In this document: one piece after another, positions 32,429-40,896 of the stretch
Position numbering within the stretch: position 1 is the first letter of the stretch
How the letters are laid out: every line of letters begins with the position of its first letter
Assembly (NCBI GenBank): GCA_910578455.1
Contig: CAJTQA010000004.1
Span: forward strand, 37,408 to 101,407
Length of the DNA: 64,000 bases
DNA from: an uncultured Dorea sp.
Lineage (GTDB): Bacteria > Bacillota > Clostridia > Lachnospirales > Lachnospiraceae
Direction: 5' to 3'
Made by a program: the position numbers and the translations under genes
Notes under the pieces: model-generated
Seen by the model: the letters and a program-made list of their open reading frames with translations, nothing else
What the model was told of the DNA's origin: nothing
The model's database searches: none

Positions 32429-35020
32429 ATGAAAGGAAAATGGTACAGGTCGGGATTTGCCAAAGCGGCGCTGATCATTATCGCTCATGTGATGGCAGCG
32501 GCAATGACGGCAAGTTTCCTGTGGATATTATCTTACCCGGTGCTGCGGGAGGAGCTGTTTGAGGGAAACCCGGCAAAAAAGTATGAGGATTCCAGGAACT
32601 TTATTGACCAGATGCTGTATTATAGCGGGCAGGCAGTTGCCGGAGTTAAGTCGAGCAGGGAATTTGAATCAGACGGAAGGTATGATCCGGACAAGATTGT
32701 GGACATTGAAAATTATAATGATACGGGAACATTTACAGGAGACAGCGAGAGCGGACTCGCCTATCATCTGGGCGAGCTGCTGGAATGGAATGAGTACCGC
32801 ATGAATAATGCCGCAGGTTCCGGTGATGCGGAGGACAGGGAAGACATCATCGTGTGCAAAAAGATGGACGATACTTATAAGTATTATTGGATGTCTGAGT
32901 TTTATGATGCGGTGGCAGAAGGAAAGCTTGTATTTGTCATGGAAGAAGGGGATGCCTTCGTAAGTACAAGCAGCATCCTCTCCGAAGTGCAGGAAGGGAA
33001 AGGCTTTCCTGACGGGATGTTCCGGGGAATCAGCAATGCTGACGGCGAGATGGTATACAGAGATTGCTGGATATATGACGGGACGCGGCTGGAGGAATTC
33101 TGCCCTCCGGTGGGAGCCGGAGATATTCTTGAGATTGTCAATGAAAATCCCGAGTGGAACGGGCGCCTTAATGAAGCGTATGAAATGATGGAAAACGTGC
33201 TCTATGTGTTGGAAAAGTCTTATGCTTCTTATCAGGGAGCTTTTACAGACATTGAAGAGGGAGATACAAATTTTTCTTATATCTATGTAGATGTAAAGAA
33301 CGAGAAAGTCTTTACAAATAAATCGCAGTACCGGGTATATGAAAATCTTGCATCCAGCCTTGAGTCAGTAAAAGAAAGCGGGAAATATGTGATCGTCCGC
33401 CCTAAGCTGGCAGATTTTGAAACGAATCTGGAAAAAATAAATACGTCTGTGTGGAGGGATATGGTAAAGTATTCCGGCCTGGATGACGAGGATTTTTTAT
33501 TCGCCGCATATGTGGATACAGAGTATCCGATCCAGGATGTGTTCTGCAAAGAAAACGAAACTTACATTAAATATGGAGCCAGTGCGAAGAAAGTCGGTTT
33601 CTTTGGCTGCGCGGCGGCGGTGCTTATGGTAATCTGCGTTGTGTGGCTGTGCGTGGTGGCAGGCAGAGACAGCATGGACGAAGAGCTGCACCTGAATGTA
33701 TTTGACGGATGGAAGACAGAATTTGCCGCCGGAGCAGTGATCGCCGGATGGGTAGTGCCGATGGTCTTTATAAGTATTGGCGGGGCCTGGGGGCTGAGCT
33801 ATATGTTCTCGAGATTTATGGACAATGTAGTATCCCAGGCGTCCGCAGCGGAAAATGCACAGGCATCGGTATATATCGTAGGAATATCCGCTCTTGTAGT
33901 ATATACGCTCGGCGTGTTCCTGATCGGATTTCTGAGCCTGGTGAGGAGGATGAAGGCGGGGAGCGTGTGGAAAAACAGTATTCTCAGGATGTTTTTTGTG
34001 TTCCTGAGGGATATGTTCGTCAATCTGGGCAGCGTGTGGAAGACCGTCTTTTTATTCGGCGCATATACATTTGTGCATTGGATCGTGATCGCCGGCAGTT
34101 TGGCGGGATTTAATTCTTTTCTGTCGGGAATCCTCCTGCTGGTAGAGGCATCGACATTTATCTTCCTAGTGTACAAGGCGATCGGCAGGGATAAGCTGAG
34201 AAAAGGGATCCGGATGATTTCCCACGGAGAGATAGGATATGTCATATCTCTTGACAAATTAACAAGAGAACACAGAGAGATGGCGGGAGATATCAACTCT
34301 ATCGGCGAGGGGCTTGAACTGGCGGTGGCAAAGAGCGTCAAGAACGAGCGGCTGAAGACAGACCTTATCACCAATGTATCACATGATATTAAGACGCCGC
34401 TCACTTCAATCATTAATTATGTAGAGCTATTGAAACAGGAGAACTTTGAGGATGCGAAGGTCCGGAGATATATCGAAGTCCTGGAACAAAAATCACAGCG
34501 CCTTAAGACGCTGACAGAGGATGTGGTTGAGGCATCCAAGGTAAGCTCCGGGAACGTTACGCTGGAATATATCAACCTCAATCTGGCAGAGATGATACAG
34601 CAGGTCAGCGGAGAGTTTGAAGAAAGATTCCGGAACAGGAACCTGAAGGAAGTGCTGATACTTCCCGAGGAGGAAACCATCATACGGGCAGACGGAAGAA
34701 GGATGTGGCGAGTCTTCGAAAATATCTACAACAATGCGGCCAAGTATGCCATGGAGGGAACCAGGGTGTATGCGGAGCTTTCAAGGACGGAGGACGAGGC
34801 GGTATTTAACCTGAAGAATATATCTGAACAGGCGCTTAATATACCGGCCGATGAGCTGACGGAAAGATTTATCAGAGGTGACATCTCAAGGAGCACGGAA
34901 GGCAGCGGGCTGGGATTGTCCATAGCGAAGACGCTGGTGCAGATGCAGGGAGGAATGTTCGAACTATATCTGGACGGAGACTTGTTTAAAGCTACCATCC
35001 GTTTCCCGAGAGTAAAATAG
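32429..35020 (+). CDS. Membrane histidine kinase with large sensor region
   Basis: 863 residues, much longer than a typical ~450-residue VanS kinase. A first helix (~10-34) is followed by an extracytoplasmic region of ~350 residues with many acidic and aromatic residues, then about five more helices between ~390 and ~585. A HAMP-less linker leads to HisKA with phosphoacceptor His652 in NVSHDIKTPLTSIINYVELL, and HATPase_c motifs follow: N box YNNAAKYA and G2 box GSGLGLSIAKTLV. Partner of the upstream regulator. The ligand is unknown. Kinases of this layout are frequent in Lachnospiraceae. Confidence 0.88.
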   Translation: MKGKWYRSGFAKAALIIIAHVMAAAMTASFLWILSYPVLREELFEGNPAKKYEDSRNFIDQMLYYSGQAVAGVKSSREFESDGRYDPDKIVDIENYNDTGTFTGDSESGLAYHLGELLEWNEYRMNNAAGSGDAEDREDIIVCKKMDDTYKYYWMSEFYDAVAEGKLVFVMEEGDAFVSTSSILSEVQEGKGFPDGMFRGISNADGEMVYRDCWIYDGTRLEEFCPPVGAGDILEIVNENPEWNGRLNEAYEMMENVLYVLEKSYASYQGAFTDIEEGDTNFSYIYVDVKNEKVFTNKSQYRVYENLASSLESVKESGKYVIVRPKLADFETNLEKINTSVWRDMVKYSGLDDEDFLFAAYVDTEYPIQDVFCKENETYIKYGASAKKVGFFGCAAAVLMVICVVWLCVVAGRDSMDEELHLNVFDGWKTEFAAGAVIAGWVVPMVFISIGGAWGLSYMFSRFMDNVVSQASAAENAQASVYIVGISALVVYTLGVFLIGFLSLVRRMKAGSVWKNSILRMFFVFLRDMFVNLGSVWKTVFLFGAYTFVHWIVIAGSLAGFNSFLSGILLLVEASTFIFLVYKAIGRDKLRKGIRMISHGEIGYVISLDKLTREHREMAGDINSIGEGLELAVAKSVKNERLKTDLITNVSHDIKTPLTSIINYVELLKQENFEDAKVRRYIEVLEQKSQRLKTLTEDVVEASKVSSGNVTLEYINLNLAEMIQQVSGEFEERFRNRNLKEVLILPEEETIIRADGRRMWRVFENIYNNAAKYAMEGTRVYAELSRTEDEAVFNLKNISEQALNIPADELTERFIRGDISRSTEGSGLGLSIAKTLVQMQGGMFELYLDGDLFKATIRFPRVK

Positions 35021-35030
35021 TTTTTTTGCC

Positions 35031-35060
35031 AGGGCGTGAAACAACCTTGTTTCACGCCCT
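35031..35060. repeat. 14-bp perfect inverted repeat at the pfk promoter
   Basis: AGGGCGTGAAACAA (35031-35044), CC, TTGTTTCACGCCCT (35047-35060). There is no T tract after it on either strand, so it is a weak terminator candidate. Its right arm contains the -35 of the promoter below, which is what an operator would do. Confidence 0.6.
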
Positions 35061-35075
35061 GAAATAATGTATACT
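35047..35075 (+). promoter_or_regulatory. Promoter of the phosphofructokinase gene
   Basis: TTGTTT (35047-35052), 17-base spacer, TATACT (35070-35075), with the start codon at 35121. The -35 lies in the inverted repeat at 35031-35060. Confidence 0.6.
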
Positions 35076-35120
35076 GTTGTTGTGCGGATGCAACTTTTAA
35101 GAGAGAAAGGAGCTGGAGAT

Positions 35121-36194
35121 ATGTTAAGGATAGGAATGCTTACCAGCGGAGGAGACTGCCAGGCGCTTAACGCGGCGATGCGTGGAGTAGTAAAAGGACT
35201 TTGCTCCAGACGGGATGACGTGGAGATCTACGGATTCCAGGAAGGGTATAAGGGGTTGATCTACTCGAATTTCAAGATGCTGACTTCCAGGGATTTTTCA
35301 GGAATTCTGACGGTGGGGGGAACGATCCTCGGCACATCCAGGCAGCCGTTTAAGCTGATGCGGGTTCCGGATGAAGACGGGCTTGACAAGGTGGAGGCAA
35401 TGAAACACACTTACCACAAGCTGAATCTTAACTGCCTGGTAGTGCTTGGGGGGAACGGAACGCATAAGACGGCGCATATGCTGAGCGAAGAAGGGCTGAA
35501 TGTGATCACGCTCCCGAAGACGATAGACAATGACCTCTGGGGAACGGAGATGACCTTTGGGTTCCAGAGCGCCGTGGATATCGCCACAGATACTATTGAC
35601 CGGATCCATACGACGGCGACTTCCCACAGTCGCGTGTTTATCGTGGAAGTCATGGGGCATAAGGTGGGCTGGGTGACGCTGCATGCAGGAGTCGCAGGCG
35701 GGGCAGACATCGTCCTCCTTCCGGAGATTCCTTATGATATAGACGTGATTGCGGACGCGATCAACAGAAGAAAGGCGGCAGGAAAGAAATTTACCATCAT
35801 AGCAGTGGCGGAGGGCGCTATTTCAAAAGCAGACGCTAAGCTTTCAAAGAAAGAATTAAAGAAGAAGAAAGAAAAGGAAAAATATCCGTCAGTCGCGTAT
35901 GAGCTGGCTGAAAAGGTTCAGAAAAAGACCGACCAGGAAGTACGCATCACTGTTCCGGGGCATACGCAGAGAGGCGGGTCTCCGTGCGCGTATGATCGTG
36001 TGCTGTCTACCAGGCTGGGAGCAGCTGCGGCAGAGGCAATCCTGGACGGGGAGTTTGGCTGCATGATAGGAGTTAAGAAAAACGAGATGGTTCGTGTGCC
36101 GTTGTCTGAGGTTGCGGGCAAGCTGAAATATGTAGACCCGAAAGCGCCGATCATCAAAGAGGCAGAGCTTACAGGTATCAGCTTTGGCATATAG
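35121..36194 (+). CDS. 6-phosphofructokinase, group III (mixed-type)
   Basis: 357 residues; phosphorylates fructose 6-phosphate at the committed step of glycolysis. Signatures: GMLTSGGDCQALNAAMRG, phosphoryl-donor loop GGNGTHKTA, catalytic PKTIDNDLWGTE, MGHKVGWVTL and VPGHTQRGGSPC. In classical ATP enzymes the donor loop is GGDGS and the catalytic stretch PGTIDND, while pyrophosphate enzymes have GGDD and PKTIDND; here Gly in the loop goes with Lys in PKTIDND, the mixed pattern of group III enzymes. ATP use is likely but not certain. AAAGGAG supports ATG 35121; the ATG at 35067 overlaps the -10 region. dnaX follows after 26 bases. Confidence 0.9.
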   Translation: MLRIGMLTSGGDCQALNAAMRGVVKGLCSRRDDVEIYGFQEGYKGLIYSNFKMLTSRDFSGILTVGGTILGTSRQPFKLMRVPDEDGLDKVEAMKHTYHKLNLNCLVVLGGNGTHKTAHMLSEEGLNVITLPKTIDNDLWGTEMTFGFQSAVDIATDTIDRIHTTATSHSRVFIVEVMGHKVGWVTLHAGVAGGADIVLLPEIPYDIDVIADAINRRKAAGKKFTIIAVAEGAISKADAKLSKKELKKKKEKEKYPSVAYELAEKVQKKTDQEVRITVPGHTQRGGSPCAYDRVLSTRLGAAAAEAILDGEFGCMIGVKKNEMVRVPLSEVAGKLKYVDPKAPIIKEAELTGISFGI

Positions 36195-36220
36195 AGAAAC
36201 AGAAATGGAGTGTAGTGTAG

Positions 36221-37795
36221 ATGTCTTATGTGGCGCTGTACCGAAAGTTCAGACCGGATGAGTTTGAGGATGTTAAAGGGCAGGATGCGATTGTAAAAAC
36301 ATTAAAAAACCAGATTGTTGCGAGCCGGGTCGGGCATGCCTACCTGTTCTGCGGAACCCGGGGAACAGGAAAGACAACGGTTGCGAAGATATTGGCAAAA
36401 GCCGTGAACTGTGAGCGCCCCGAAGGGGGGAGCCCCTGCGGGGAATGTGCCATGTGCCGGGCCATTGCGGCGGGGGCGTCTACCAGCGTAGTGGAGATTG
36501 ACGCGGCATCCAATAACGGTGTAGACAACATCCGTGAGATACGCGACGAGGTGGCGTACAGGCCGACAGAAGGCAGGTACAGGGTCTACATCATCGACGA
36601 GGTGCATATGCTTTCTGCCGGGGCGTTCAATGCGCTCCTCAAGACGCTGGAGGAGCCGCCGGAATATGTCATTTTCATCCTGGCGACGACAGAGGCGCAC
36701 AAGATTCCGGTCACAATCTTAAGCCGCTGCCAGCGGTATGACTTTAAGCGGATTGGTATCGGAACGATTGCGGGCAGGCTTTCGGAGCTGATTGAAAAAG
36801 AAGGCTGGGACGTAGAGGAGAGGGCGGTGCGCTATATTGCAAGGGCGGCGGACGGCTCCATGCGCGACGCTCTGAGCCTGCTGGACCGGTGCGCGGCGTT
36901 TTACATGGGGGAAAGCCTGACCTATGACCGTGTGCTGGAAGTTTTAGGAGCTGTGGACACAGAGATGTTCAGCTGCCTTCTGAGGGAGATCATGCAGATG
37001 GATGCCCGTGCCGTGATCCGGACGGTGGATGATATGATGATGCAGGGCAGGGAGCCGTCGAAACTTGTGACGGACTTCATATGGTATCTGAGGAACCTGA
37101 TGCTTGTGAGGGGATCGGCAGACATGGAGGATGTGCTTGACATGTCGGCGGAAAACCTGGCGCGCCTGAAGGAAGAGGCTGAGATGATTGACGATTCCGG
37201 CCTGATGCGCTATATTCGGATATTTTCAGACCTTTCAGTGCAGATTAAGACCGCCACGCAAAAAAGAGTCCTTCTTGACGTGGCTCTTATAAAGCTGTGC
37301 AGGCCGCAGATGGAAAAGACGCAGGATGCGCTGCTGGAGAGGATTAAGTTCCTGGAAAAAGAGATAGAGGAGCTTAAGGAAAGAGGAGTGCAGATGGCTC
37401 CAGGCCGCCAGCCGGCATATGCGGAAGCGAAGGAAGAGGGCGTTAAAAAGAAACCGCAGCTTCCCAGGGCGCTGAACGAGGATGTGAAGGCCGCTGCCGC
37501 AAACTTCGATATGCTAGTGAAGTCGGCGGCGCCTATGTTAAAGGTAGTTTTGAAGAAGGCAAGGCTCAGCGCGGGGGAGGGGAACACCCTCCAGATTGTC
37601 CTTCCGGATGAGATCGGAGCAGGGGTCGTAAAAAAGGAAGAGCATATTCAGGAGATACGGGCTCTTCTGGCGGAGCAGACCGGAAAAGAGATTGAGATTG
37701 ATGTGAGGCATTTAGAAGAAGGAAGAAGATTCGAGGATTCCTATGTGGACATCCAGAGCATGATTAATATGGAACTTACGGTGGAAGAAGAATAA
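36221..37795 (+). CDS. dnaX: DNA polymerase III subunits gamma/tau
   Basis: 524 residues; the ATPase of the clamp loader that opens the beta sliding clamp. The N-terminus LYRKFRPDEFEDVKGQ, Walker A GTRGTGKTT, the zinc-binding CGECAMC region, sensor/Walker B YIIDEVHMLS and LEEPPEYVIFILATTE are canonical. The C-terminal ~150 residues are charged and less conserved, as in other Firmicutes. No slippery A-run with frameshift signal is obvious, so a single product is assumed. It heads the conserved dnaX-ybaB-recR set and lies 26 bases after the pfk stop. Confidence 0.95.
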   Translation: MSYVALYRKFRPDEFEDVKGQDAIVKTLKNQIVASRVGHAYLFCGTRGTGKTTVAKILAKAVNCERPEGGSPCGECAMCRAIAAGASTSVVEIDAASNNGVDNIREIRDEVAYRPTEGRYRVYIIDEVHMLSAGAFNALLKTLEEPPEYVIFILATTEAHKIPVTILSRCQRYDFKRIGIGTIAGRLSELIEKEGWDVEERAVRYIARAADGSMRDALSLLDRCAAFYMGESLTYDRVLEVLGAVDTEMFSCLLREIMQMDARAVIRTVDDMMMQGREPSKLVTDFIWYLRNLMLVRGSADMEDVLDMSAENLARLKEEAEMIDDSGLMRYIRIFSDLSVQIKTATQKRVLLDVALIKLCRPQMEKTQDALLERIKFLEKEIEELKERGVQMAPGRQPAYAEAKEEGVKKKPQLPRALNEDVKAAAANFDMLVKSAAPMLKVVLKKARLSAGEGNTLQIVLPDEIGAGVVKKEEHIQEIRALLAEQTGKEIEIDVRHLEEGRRFEDSYVDIQSMINMELTVEEE

Positions 37796-37827
37796 TTTGA
37801 AGATTAGACGAGGAGGATTTTCACGAT

Positions 37828-38181
37828 ATGGCAAAACGAGGAGGATTTCCGGGCGGCGGAATGCCGGGGAACATGGCAAACCTTATGAAACAGGCGCAGA
37901 AGATGCAGCGCCAGATGGAGGAGCAGGCGAAGGAGCTTGAGACAAAGGAGTTCAGCGCGACCGCAGGGGGAGGCGCTGTGGAGGTGACGGTGTCCGGCGC
38001 AAAGAAACTGGTAAAGGTAAAGCTGGATGAAGAAGCGGTGGATCCGGAAGATGTGGAGATGCTGGAGGATCTGATCGTAGCGGCGGTAAACGAGGCGTTG
38101 GATAAGGTTGAGGAAGAGACGTCCTCTGCCATGTCAAAACTGACTGGCGGAATGGGCGGCGGGATGCCGGGAATGTTCTAA
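37828..38181 (+). CDS. YbaB/EbfC family nucleoid-associated protein
   Basis: 117 residues, with the family's Gly- and Met-rich start (GGFPGGGMPGNMANLMKQAQ), the helix KMQRQMEEQAKELETKEF and the beta segment GGGAVEVTVSGAKKLVKVKL. The Gly/Met tail GGMGGGMPGMF is also typical. Homodimer that binds DNA without strong sequence specificity. The gene nearly always lies between dnaX and recR, as here. GAGGAGG precedes the ATG. Confidence 0.95.
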   Translation: MAKRGGFPGGGMPGNMANLMKQAQKMQRQMEEQAKELETKEFSATAGGGAVEVTVSGAKKLVKVKLDEEAVDPEDVEMLEDLIVAAVNEALDKVEEETSSAMSKLTGGMGGGMPGMF

Positions 38182-38202
38182 GGCGGGATAAGGAGTTTAC
38201 GC

Positions 38203-38799
38203 ATGGATTACTATAGTAACCAGATAAGCAGGTTAATTGAAGAGTTTTCGTGTCTTCCGGGCATAGGTGCAAAGTCAGCGGCAAGGCTGGCTTTTCATTT
38301 GATACACATGCCGGAAGAAGATGTGCGCCGCCTTGCGGACACGATGGTGGAGGCCAGGCATAATGTCCGCTACTGCAAAGAGTGCTGTACCCTTACAGAC
38401 CAGGAGGTGTGCCCGATCTGCAAAAGCAGCGACAGAGATCACAGGACGATAATGGTTGTGGAAAATACGAGGGATCTTGCGGCATATGAAAAGACGGGGA
38501 AATATAAAGGCGTTTACCATGTGCTCCATGGCGCAATATCCCCGATGGTAGGCATCGGTCCGGAGGATATCAGGTTAAAGGAGCTGATAAGGAGGCTTGA
38601 AAAGGACGTGGATGAGGTGATTATCGCCACGAACTCAAGCCTTGAGGGAGAGACTACAGCTATGTACATCAGTAAGCTGATTAAGCCCATCGGCGTGAAG
38701 GTGAGCCGCATCGCCAGCGGCGTACCGGTGGGAGGGGATCTTGAATATATTGATGAGGTCACTCTGCTGCGGGCGCTGGATGGAAGGGTTGAGCTGTAG
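38203..38799 (+). CDS. recR: Recombination mediator RecR
   Basis: 198 residues; acts with RecF and RecO to load RecA on gapped DNA. It contains the helix-hairpin-helix LPGIGAKSAARLAFHL, the zinc finger CKECCTLTDQEVCPIC and the Toprim domain (IMVVENTRDLAAYEKTGKY; ATNSSLEGETTAMY). Length is standard. AAGGAG precedes the ATG. Third gene of the dnaX-ybaB-recR set. Confidence 0.96.
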   Translation: MDYYSNQISRLIEEFSCLPGIGAKSAARLAFHLIHMPEEDVRRLADTMVEARHNVRYCKECCTLTDQEVCPICKSSDRDHRTIMVVENTRDLAAYEKTGKYKGVYHVLHGAISPMVGIGPEDIRLKELIRRLEKDVDEVIIATNSSLEGETTAMYISKLIKPIGVKVSRIASGVPVGGDLEYIDEVTLLRALDGRVEL

Positions 38800-38837
38800 G
38801 CATGCAAAGAGAGGATTGTGCAGGGAGATGAGAGGCG

Positions 38838-39929
38838 ATGGCAAAGAAAAAAGTTACGTCGACAGATGTTGCCAGGGCGGCGGGCGTTTCCCAGGCGACA
38901 GTGTCGATGGTGCTCAATAAGAAATACAATGTATCTTTCTCGAAAGAAACGGTTGCGAAAGTAGAGAAGGCGGCAAAAGAGCTGGGTTACGCAGCGCACA
39001 AGAGAAAGACCCGGAAAAGCAGTAAGAAGGAGCGGCTGATTGTGGTGTTCTGCTCCAATCTTACAAACCCGTATTACGTCATGCTGCTCCAGGGAATTGA
39101 ATCCCGGGCGAAAGAGCAGGGATTCGGTCTCTTTGTGTGCAATACGCAGAGAGACCTTCGGATGGAAGAAAGATATCTCAGGATGATGTGGGAGCTGAGG
39201 CCTCTGGGGATTATCTACACCTGCAATCCGAGTTATTGTTTCATGGGGCTTGTGGAGGAGCTGGCAGCCCACATACCAGTAACTGTCATAAACAACCAGA
39301 ACGAAAAGCTGGATGTTGACGCGGTGGAGCTTGACAACTCAAAACTTGGCAGGATCATGGCAAGGCATCTTCTGGAGCTTGGGCACCGAAGGGTGGCATA
39401 TATTGCGCCTCCCCTTACAGCCCGGCAGAAACAGCGCTCGAAGAGGGTGGAAGGATTTCTTAAGGAGTATGCGAAAGAAGGGATTAAAGACCAGGTGATA
39501 ATAAAGGCCGCGGATGAGGAGATTGATTTTAACGTAGCCAACATTGATTCGGAATACAAGATCGGATATGAGCTTACGAAAGAACTTCTGAAAGAGAGTA
39601 CGGATGTCACGGCAATCGCGGGGCTGAATGACATGATAGCATTCGGGGTCATGGACGCGCTGCACGAGTCGAAACTCAAGGTTCCCGGGGATGTATCGGT
39701 GATGGGATGCGATAATACGCTGTTTGCGCGGCTCCATAAAGTATCGCTGACGACAATAGAGCATTTTGTCGTATTCAAAGGACGGGATGCGTGCGATATC
39801 ATCATGAAAAAAATCGCATCCCACGCTTATGAGTACTCTGAGATAGAGCCAATCAGCACGTACCACGTGGAATATGAGCCGAAACTGATCGTCAGGGGAA
39901 CGACTTCTTATGCAAAAAAAAGAAAATAA
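38838..39929 (+). CDS. LacI family transcriptional regulator
   Basis: 363 residues. Residues 1-60 form the LacI helix-turn-helix and hinge (TSTDVARAAGVSQATVSMVL, then KVEKAAKELGY), followed by a periplasmic-binding-like sugar domain (LIVVFCSNLTNPYYVMLLQG; GRIMARHLLELGHRRVAYI; AGLNDMIAFGVMDAL). The C-terminal domain is slightly extended. It begins 38 bases after recR and precedes the transaldolase-transketolase operon by 280 bases, making that operon a candidate target, perhaps through the AT-rich dyad in between. Effector unknown. Confidence 0.88.
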   Translation: MAKKKVTSTDVARAAGVSQATVSMVLNKKYNVSFSKETVAKVEKAAKELGYAAHKRKTRKSSKKERLIVVFCSNLTNPYYVMLLQGIESRAKEQGFGLFVCNTQRDLRMEERYLRMMWELRPLGIIYTCNPSYCFMGLVEELAAHIPVTVINNQNEKLDVDAVELDNSKLGRIMARHLLELGHRRVAYIAPPLTARQKQRSKRVEGFLKEYAKEGIKDQVIIKAADEEIDFNVANIDSEYKIGYELTKELLKESTDVTAIAGLNDMIAFGVMDALHESKLKVPGDVSVMGCDNTLFARLHKVSLTTIEHFVVFKGRDACDIIMKKIASHAYEYSEIEPISTYHVEYEPKLIVRGTTSYAKKRK

Positions 39930-39939
39930 AATTAATGTA

Positions 39940-39972
39940 TCCGCAAGAATTATTATTAATAATTTCTGCGGA
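39940..39972. repeat. Dyad downstream of the LacI gene
   Basis: TCCGCA-A-GAATTATTA pairs with TAATAATTTC-TGCGGA (39940-39972) with one bulged base on each side. It is followed by AGGGGCAGG, not a T tract. It could be the 3' end structure of the LacI mRNA or an operator for the regulator. The following 140 bases up to the promoter at 40114 are AT-rich and hold no gene. Confidence 0.5.
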
Positions 39973-40113
39973 AGGGGCAGGAAAAGGCAAGATTATGACA
40001 AAAACATAGGAAAGACGTGAATATATATAGGACATTCTAACGGTATATCTGTAATGAATAATTTATATCACATAAATATTAATCGTGAAAATTATTAATA
40101 AAATAAGACGCTA

Positions 40114-40143
40114 TTGACCAGAGTTCTATATTTGCGATATAAT
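40114..40143 (+). promoter_or_regulatory. Promoter of the transaldolase-transketolase operon
   Basis: TTGACC (40114-40119), 18-base spacer, TATAAT (40138-40143), followed by a 66-base leader to the start codon. Confidence 0.7.
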
Positions 40144-40209
40144 TTCATATAGAAACAATTGGGAAAGCGTGAGAAGGTTCATGGCTTAGGACAAAAGGAG
40201 GAACGAATA

Positions 40210-40863
40210 ATGAAATTTTTCATTGACACAGCGAAGGTGGAGGACATTAAGAAAGCAAATGATATGGGCGTTATCTGCGGCGTAACGACAAACCCGTCGC
40301 TGATCGCAAAGGAGGGGCGTGTATTTGAGGAAGTTATCGCTGAGATTGCGTCTATCGTGGACGGCCCGATCAGCGGAGAAGTTAAGGCTACGACAGTTGA
40401 CGCGGAAGGCATGATTGCAGAGGGGCGCGAGATTGCGAAGATTCATCCGAACATGGTTGTGAAGCTTCCGATGACCGTGGAAGGCTTAAAGGCATGCAAG
40501 ACATTGACGGCAGAAGGGATCAAGACAAACGTTACGCTGATATTTACAGCGAACCAGGCGCTTTTGGCGGCAAGGGCAGGCGCGACCTATGTATCTCCTT
40601 TCCTGGGCCGTCTTGACGACATTTCTGTAAGAGGAACTGACCTCATTGCAGAGATTGCAGAGATTTTCAGGGTGGCTGGGATTGAGACAGAGATTATCGC
40701 TGCCAGCGTGCGCCACACCATGCATGTGACGGACTGCGCGCTTGCGGGGGCAGATATTGCGACGGTGCCGTATGCGGTCATTGAGCAGATGACAAAGCAT
40801 CCGCTTACCGATGCAGGCATTGCAAAATTCCAGGCAGATTATAAAAAGGTATTTGGCGAGTAA
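40210..40863 (+). CDS. Fructose-6-phosphate aldolase/transaldolase-like
   Basis: 217 residues, the short (TalC/Fsa/MipB) class that forms a decameric TIM barrel. It begins MKFFIDTAKVEDIKKANDMG and includes VTTNPSLIAKEG, the Schiff-base Lys in MVVKLPMTVEGLKA, SPFLGRLDDIS and AASVRHTMHVTDCALAGADI. Members act as transaldolase or as fructose-6-phosphate aldolase; in an operon with transketolase the transaldolase role in the pentose phosphate pathway is more likely. AAAGGAGG at 40194-40201 supports ATG 40210 rather than the frame start at 40159. Confidence 0.92.
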   Translation: MKFFIDTAKVEDIKKANDMGVICGVTTNPSLIAKEGRVFEEVIAEIASIVDGPISGEVKATTVDAEGMIAEGREIAKIHPNMVVKLPMTVEGLKACKTLTAEGIKTNVTLIFTANQALLAARAGATYVSPFLGRLDDISVRGTDLIAEIAEIFRVAGIETEIIAASVRHTMHVTDCALAGADIATVPYAVIEQMTKHPLTDAGIAKFQADYKKVFGE

Positions 40864-40896
40864 GCCAGCATATTTCTATAAATCAGGAGGAGCATC

